Below are positions 59,581 to 64,000 of a DNA stretch of 64,000 nucleotides, piece by piece. The stretch comes from RGIG3528 sp045616485 (GTDB taxonomy: Bacteria > Bacillota > Clostridia > Lachnospirales > Lachnospiraceae). A model generated the notes under the pieces. That model was not told the origin of the DNA. It searched no databases and was given only the letters and a program-made list of their open reading frames with translations. How positions within the stretch are numbered: the stretch's first letter is position 1; each line of letters starts with the position of its first letter. Both the position numbers and the translations under genes were made by a program. The stretch lies in contig JAZLGU010000016.1 in assembly GCA_045616485.1 (NCBI GenBank), positions 1-64,000 of the forward strand, read 5' to 3'.

Positions 59581-61113
59581 ATGAGAATATCCTGGAAATA
59601 TAAGATAACAATATTTATTCTGCTTGGATTGTCGGTTGCAATTTTTCTTACCTGGATATTAAATTACTTTTTCCTGGAAGACTATTACATCTCCATGAAA
59701 CTGCGTTCTTTGCAGAATACCTACAGGCAGGTGGACACTATTTTGGCAGATTATGCTGAAGTAGGAAGTGATACGCAAAAGACTGCCTCTTTTCTGGATT
59801 CGGATGATTCCAGCGCACTGGAGGCCTTATCCAATAAGACAGGTATCAATATTTATATTTTTTGGAGGGGAGTATACAATTACTCTACTGCCAATGACTA
59901 CAGCCGGGAAGTGCTTATAAGGGAGCGTATAAGGGAGAAAATTTTCCCGGGATCTCAGGATTTCCGCACCCAGGAGATACTTCTGGAAAATGATGATTAT
60001 ACCATTACCATGATTTATGAGCCCAGGACTGAAAGCAATTATATCGAGCTCATGAAGGATGATATAACCAAAGATAATAATGGTAAGCCAACTGTGATTC
60101 TATTAAGAGCCAGTGTTGAAAATATACGTGAAAGCGCCAGAATTGCCAATACCTTCCTGCTTTACGCAGGTCTTCTGGTACTCTTTATAACGGCGGTGGT
60201 AATGCTTTTATGTACCAGCAGTGTTATAAGACCTCTGGTGCAGCTTTCATCAATTGCCAAAAACATGGCAGATCTTGACTTTAACGCCAGATATGAAGGC
60301 GAGGCTTACGATGAGATAGGTGAGCTGGGACAGAGCATCAATCATCTGTCCGAAAAGCTGGAAGAGACCATCTCGGACCTTAAGAGTGCCAACAATCAGC
60401 TGCAGACTGACATCATGGAAAAAATTCAAATCGATGAGATGAGAAAAGAATTCCTGTCAAATGTCACTCATGAGCTGAAGACTCCCATAGCTCTTATTTC
60501 AGGCTATGCAGAGGGGCTTAAGGAATGCATTAACGATGATGTGGAAAGCAGAGAGTACTACTGCGATGTCATTATCGATGAAGCATCAAAGATGAATAAC
60601 ATGGTTAAAAAGCTGCTTACCCTGAATCAGATAGAGCAGGGCGGGCAAATGATAGAAATGGAGCGCTTTGACCTGTCTCAGGTGATCCTTGCTTCCATTT
60701 CCAAAGTAAATGTCCTTATTGAAAAAAATGGGATAGAAATCAATACTGATCTGCCGGAGCATGCAGATGTATGGGCAGATGAGTACATGATAGAAGAAGT
60801 ATTTACCAATTATCTTACCAATGCAATTAATCACTGTGCTAATGAGAAGATAATCAGCATAAAAGCCATTGAAAATGGTGACAGTATAAGAATCAGCGTT
60901 TTCAATACAGGTAGTCCTATTCCGGAAGAAGATATAGACAAAATCTGGATAAAGTTCTACAAGGTTGATAAAGCCCGCACCCGTGAATACGGAGGCTCGG
61001 GCATTGGCCTTTCCATAGTAAAGGCCATTATGGAAGCTCACAATAAGCCTTATGGTGTGAACAATCACGCCAATGGAGTAGAATTCTGGTTTGAACTTGA
61101 TTCTAAAGTGTGA
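59581..61113 (+). CDS. Sensor histidine kinase
   Basis: A 510-residue membrane kinase: helix 1 (about 9-30), an extracellular sensor of about 160 residues, helix 2 (about 196-218), HAMP (about 220-275), HisKA with phospho-acceptor H297 in NVTHELKTPIALISG, and HATPase with TNAINHCANE, NTGSPIPEEDIDKIW and GGSGIGLSIVKAIM. The layout resembles envelope-stress kinases. It pairs with the response regulator upstream, 15 bases away. Confidence 0.95.
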   Translation: MRISWKYKITIFILLGLSVAIFLTWILNYFFLEDYYISMKLRSLQNTYRQVDTILADYAEVGSDTQKTASFLDSDDSSALEALSNKTGINIYIFWRGVYNYSTANDYSREVLIRERIREKIFPGSQDFRTQEILLENDDYTITMIYEPRTESNYIELMKDDITKDNNGKPTVILLRASVENIRESARIANTFLLYAGLLVLFITAVVMLLCTSSVIRPLVQLSSIAKNMADLDFNARYEGEAYDEIGELGQSINHLSEKLEETISDLKSANNQLQTDIMEKIQIDEMRKEFLSNVTHELKTPIALISGYAEGLKECINDDVESREYYCDVIIDEASKMNNMVKKLLTLNQIEQGGQMIEMERFDLSQVILASISKVNVLIEKNGIEINTDLPEHADVWADEYMIEEVFTNYLTNAINHCANEKIISIKAIENGDSIRISVFNTGSPIPEEDIDKIWIKFYKVDKARTREYGGSGIGLSIVKAIMEAHNKPYGVNNHANGVEFWFELDSKV

Positions 61114-61189
61114 GAAAGAAAAGCCGATAAATACATATAAGGACTGCCAGGTATAGTCCTTAGTATTTAAATAAAATTGGAGAAAAAAC

Positions 61190-61996
61190 GTGCGCAAGAA
61201 AATTTCATTGATTTTAATATGTGTCGCGTGTTTGACATTTGGCGGATGCTTTATAGAACAGGCTCCGTTAAATGACAAGGAGATGGGGATTGTAGCACAG
61301 TATGCTGCGGACATTCTGCTTAAACACAATAAGAACTACAGCGATTTCCTGCTGACACTGGAACAGCTGACACCTACACCTACAAGACAGGTGATTGAAA
61401 CAACAAAGGCGCCCACATCTACGCCAAAGCCCACAGCGGTACCTTCAAATGGCCCGAACCCTTCAGATGGGCCGGTGGCAACACCGATGCCTACCGATAC
61501 GCCGGTACCTACAGAGATACCTGATAATACAAAAGATACCTTTAAGCAGATGGCTAAGGTCATAGGAGCAGATGGCTTTGATGTTGATTTTCTGGGAGCG
61601 GATAAGCCTGTTAAAGAAGGCAGCTTCAGCGTGGGAGGAGAGAGTGTTATCCTTCCGGCCAGGACAGATGGAAAGCTTTATCACGTTGTCAGATTCAGTA
61701 TTACCAATAACACTGACAGCACTAAAAACTTAAGCTGTTTTGACCAGGAAAAGCAGGAGCCCAGTATAACCTGTGTTCTGAGTGTCAATGGAAAGAAGGA
61801 AATGTATCCCAGCGACACGCTTTGCCTAAATGATTTACGTTTTATAGGGGTGGGGAATAAGCCGGAGGTATTAGCGGCCGGACAAAGTTATGAAAGTGTC
61901 TTGATTTTTGCCATAGACAAAGACACGGAAGTAGAAAAAGTAGCGCTTACACTGACTAATAAAGAAAAAGAGTCAGTTGTGATAAAAATTAAATGA
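61190..61996 (+). CDS. Lipoprotein of unknown function with Pro/Thr-rich linker
   Basis: A 268-residue lipoprotein (Cys20 in TFGGCFIEQ). Residues 20-55 form a helix, 60-108 is a low-complexity linker of TPTP and PTPTDTPVP type, and 120-268 is a beta-sandwich resembling the telomeric-repeat-binding-like/DUF4352 group of surface domains (VVRFSITNNTDSTKNLSCFDQ). It starts at GTG with GGAG seven bases upstream. It lies 76 bases after the kinase gene and could be part of that signalling unit or a general surface protein. Confidence 0.75.
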   Translation: MRKKISLILICVACLTFGGCFIEQAPLNDKEMGIVAQYAADILLKHNKNYSDFLLTLEQLTPTPTRQVIETTKAPTSTPKPTAVPSNGPNPSDGPVATPMPTDTPVPTEIPDNTKDTFKQMAKVIGADGFDVDFLGADKPVKEGSFSVGGESVILPARTDGKLYHVVRFSITNNTDSTKNLSCFDQEKQEPSITCVLSVNGKKEMYPSDTLCLNDLRFIGVGNKPEVLAAGQSYESVLIFAIDKDTEVEKVALTLTNKEKESVVIKIK

Positions 61997-62034
61997 GTAA
62001 TCAAAATCAAAAGCGATAAACGGAGGAAGTATTA

Positions 62035-62937
62035 ATGGACACCAATATCTTACTTGAAAGCGGCACTAACGAACTTGAAATTCTTGAGTTTACTGTAGGC
62101 GAGAATCGCTATGGTATCAATGTAGCAAAGATTCGTGAAATTCTTCAGTACACACCGGCAGTTCCTGTTCCAAATGCAGATCCTGCCATTGAAGGTATCT
62201 TCATGCCAAGAGATGAGGTTATTACCAGCATTAACCTGGCAAAAGTATTGAATCTGCCGGATTCAGACAATCAGAAGACAGATCTTTATATCGTTACATA
62301 CTTCAATAATACCAATGCAGCTTTCCATGTGCATTCCGTTGTAGGTATTAACCGCGTATCCTGGGAGCAGGTGCTTAAGCCGGATTCTACTTTGAATGGT
62401 CAGGGCAAGGGCGTTGCTACAGGTATCGTAAAGCTTGATGACAGACTTATTGTTCTTCTTGACTTTGAGAAAATTATCGCTGAGATTTCTCCTGAAACAA
62501 CACTTCAGGTAACAGACGTAGATGCTTTAGGCATGCGTGCAAGAAATGATAAGCCTATTCTTATTGCAGAAGATTCCGCACTTCTTTCACAGCTCCTTCA
62601 GGACTGCTTAAAGAAGGCAGGCTACACCAATCTCATAGTAAATATGGATGGTCAGGAAGCTTGGGATAAGCTGGAAGAGATGGTGGAAAAGGGTAATGTT
62701 TCCGACCAGGTTAAGCTGGTTATTACAGATATCGAGATGCCACGTATGGATGGTCATCGCCTTACCAAGCTTATTAAGAGCAATGATAAGACAAAGATGA
62801 TTCCTGTTATCATCTTCTCATCCATGATCTCTACAGACATGATCGCAAAGGGTACTTCCCTGGGTGCAGATGCACAGATCACAAAGCCTGAGATTAACAA
62901 GCTTGTAGGCGAGATCGATAAACTTATTCTTAAATAG
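62035..62937 (+). CDS. cheV: CheV chemotaxis coupling protein
   Basis: A 300-residue protein with an N-terminal CheW-like domain (about 15-155; ILEFTVGENRYGINVAKIREI, DGRLIVLLDFEKI-like end) and a C-terminal receiver (about 175-300) with phospho-acceptor D232 in VITDIEMPRMDG. It links chemoreceptors to CheA and assists adaptation. GGAGG is eight bases before the ATG. It indicates a motile organism and fits the YjfB-like gene at 6892. Confidence 0.93.
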   Translation: MDTNILLESGTNELEILEFTVGENRYGINVAKIREILQYTPAVPVPNADPAIEGIFMPRDEVITSINLAKVLNLPDSDNQKTDLYIVTYFNNTNAAFHVHSVVGINRVSWEQVLKPDSTLNGQGKGVATGIVKLDDRLIVLLDFEKIIAEISPETTLQVTDVDALGMRARNDKPILIAEDSALLSQLLQDCLKKAGYTNLIVNMDGQEAWDKLEEMVEKGNVSDQVKLVITDIEMPRMDGHRLTKLIKSNDKTKMIPVIIFSSMISTDMIAKGTSLGADAQITKPEINKLVGEIDKLILK

Positions 62938-62986
62938 TACAGACTAAGAATAATGGGGTTTGAAAAAATATTCGGAGAAAAAACGG

Positions 62987-64000
62987 ATGCCGACAGATGA
63001 ATCATATCTTGACAATCTGCTGAAGGGGCTAACATCCGATACCGGCGATAAAGAAGACGACAGGCTGTCTGCTTATAGAAGACGCCGTAATGGCGAAATA
63101 AGAGACAGCTATGAGCGTCAGGAAATTCCCGGATTCCTTAATGACTATGTGGAGGACGACAAGAAGCTTAAGTTTCATGTGGTACCGGATCAGGAAGACA
63201 TTAATGGGGATTTTGATTTCCAGGATGATGATATCGCTGAGCATGATTATTTCGATGATGATGATCGGGATAATGAAGACTTTGGTCAGGATGCAGATGA
63301 CACAATAGAAAATTACGATATCTTTGAGGATGACATCGATGATAGCCTCATAGATAAAATGATCGCAAGTGAGCTTTCTGAAGATGATGACTTTAGAGAG
63401 CCATTTGGCGTGTCTGCAACAGCAGCACCGGATGAGTTTTTTGAGGAAGAAGACGGTGCTCAAGATGCAGATGATACAGTAGAAATGGCTGATTATACGG
63501 AGCCTGATACGCTAGTGGAAGCTGAAAGCTCTATGGAAAGTGATACGCTAGTGGAATCTGAAAGCATTACGGAGCCTGATACGCTAGTGGAAGCTGAAAG
63601 CTCTATGGAAAGTGATACGCTAGTGGAATCTGAAAGCATTATGGAGCCTGATACGCTAGTGGAATCTGAAAGCATTATGGAGCCTGATACGCTAGTGGAA
63701 GCCGAAAGCTTTATGGAGCCTGATACGCTAGTGGAAGCTGAAAGCATTATGGAGCCTGATACGCTAGTGGAAGCCGAAAGCACTATGGAGGCTGATGCTC
63801 CTGTAGAGATGGAAAGCTTTATGGATACAGACACTCCTGCAGAGAACGAGGAAGCTGCTGAAGCAGTGGATGAGTGGGTAGTGGACAATTCCGTAGAGGA
63901 GATTCCGCCGGAGGATGACAATTCCAATGTGGAAATTATTTCTGACGGAGGAGTATCTGATGATGAGCTGGCAGATATTTTTTCAGGTGGTGCTGAAGAG
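62987..64000 (+). CDS. Very acidic repeat protein, partial at the window end
   Basis: The frame opens at ATG 62987 (CGGAGAAAA nine bases upstream) and stays open for 338 codons to the window edge, so the end is missing. The product is strongly acidic with several short, conserved-looking islands: DESYLDNLLKG at the start, RQEIPGFLNDY around 45-55, SLIDKMIASEL around 120-130 and SDDELADIFSGG near the edge. Residues about 170-270 are a 12-residue tandem repeat. There is no signal peptide or membrane segment. It follows cheV by 49 bases, probably in one operon. No family recognised; a scaffold that presents several short binding motifs is one possibility. Confidence 0.75.
   Translation, partial: MPTDESYLDNLLKGLTSDTGDKEDDRLSAYRRRRNGEIRDSYERQEIPGFLNDYVEDDKKLKFHVVPDQEDINGDFDFQDDDIAEHDYFDDDDRDNEDFGQDADDTIENYDIFEDDIDDSLIDKMIASELSEDDDFREPFGVSATAAPDEFFEEEDGAQDADDTVEMADYTEPDTLVEAESSMESDTLVESESITEPDTLVEAESSMESDTLVESESIMEPDTLVESESIMEPDTLVEAESFMEPDTLVEAESIMEPDTLVEAESTMEADAPVEMESFMDTDTPAENEEAAEAVDEWVVDNSVEEIPPEDDNSNVEIISDGGVSDDELADIFSGGAEE
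63497..63790 (+). repeat. 36-bp in-frame tandem repeat
   Basis: GATACGCTAGTGGAA-type cores recur every 36 bases, eight times between about 63507 and 63770, followed by two degraded copies. Each unit encodes a 12-residue E-P-D-T-L-V-E-A/S-E-S-x-M motif. Units differ at few bases, so copy number probably varies between strains. Confidence 0.9.

Noticed and set aside
61997..62034. Possible sigma-D promoter before cheV (CGATAA)
   Set aside because: A -10-like CGATAA is present, but the nearest TAAA -35 is about three bases too far away and the leader would be very short.
63497..63790. Possible CRISPR array because of a 36-base period
   Set aside because: There are no unique spacers; the units are contiguous, in frame and coding.
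63493..63927. Minus-strand frame with Ser/Thr/Val-rich repeats
   Set aside because: It is the complement of the 36-bp repeat; the plus frame is open for over 1 kb with a good start, so this one is a by-product.

Overview
The window looks like chromosomal DNA of a motile, polysaccharide-degrading Firmicute of the Lachnospiraceae type (Butyrivibrio/Pseudobutyrivibrio-like). The grounds are moderate-to-low GC with TTGACA/TATAAT-type promoters and strong GGAGG ribosome binding sites, lipoprotein signal peptides ending in a lipobox Cys, a CIRCE operator, CheV and YjfB-type motility proteins, and many sugar ABC importers and glycoside hydrolases. The genus is an inference.

Layout. 1-1650: an ISLre2/UPF0236 insertion sequence. 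1.8-12 kb: a membrane protein, an aldo/keto reductase with ferredoxin clusters, a YkgJ-type cysteine protein, a hexuronate-type mannitol dehydrogenase family enzyme, an HD hydrolase, a YjfB-like protein, a cytoplasmic GH28 pectin enzyme, and a three-gene nucleotide-turnover operon (deoxyribonucleotidase/guanylate-kinase fusion plus two DHH/NrnA phosphoesterases). 12.2-21.0 kb (minus strand): one operon with an RDD protein, a complete CUT1-type ABC importer and two surface lipoproteins, one a staphylococcal-type nuclease and the other carrying a triplicated OB-like domain. 21.1-42.4 kb (plus strand): a large divergent carbohydrate locus with two unusual solute-binding proteins, two permease pairs, NHL/TPR, YIP1 and DUF5696-like membrane proteins, a GH30 lipoprotein, a LacI/EbgR-like regulator, a GH35 beta-galactosidase, a PAP2-PATR surface phosphatase and ManA. 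It has no ATPase of its own, so the MsmK-type ATPase of the divergent operon probably serves both. GH30 with GH35 suggests a beta-galactan (possibly beta-1,6-galactan) substrate.

42.4-45.6 kb: a 459-bp imperfect palindrome built from a REP-like repeat, CIRCE-controlled htpG, tRNA-Thr and tRNA-Pro, and a second tRNA-Pro copy interrupted by two blocks of nested palindromes. 45.6-58 kb: a rhodanese lipoprotein, HAD, DUF2809 and SLC13 genes, a GH2 beta-mannosidase coupled to a CotH-kinase lipoprotein, an oligoendopeptidase, serS, a small lysine-rich protein, a YjdF-like protein and TraX. 58-64 kb: a membrane protein coupled to an OmpR-type two-component system, a lipoprotein, CheV, and the start of a very acidic protein with a 12-residue tandem repeat that runs off the window.

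The strongest candidates for something undescribed are the interrupted tRNA-Pro copy in the tRNA operon, the REP-derived long palindrome that also supplies the end of manA, the SBP/NHL/YIP1/DUF5696 membrane cluster, the nuclease-OB-ABC operon and the nucleotidase-kinase fusion operon.
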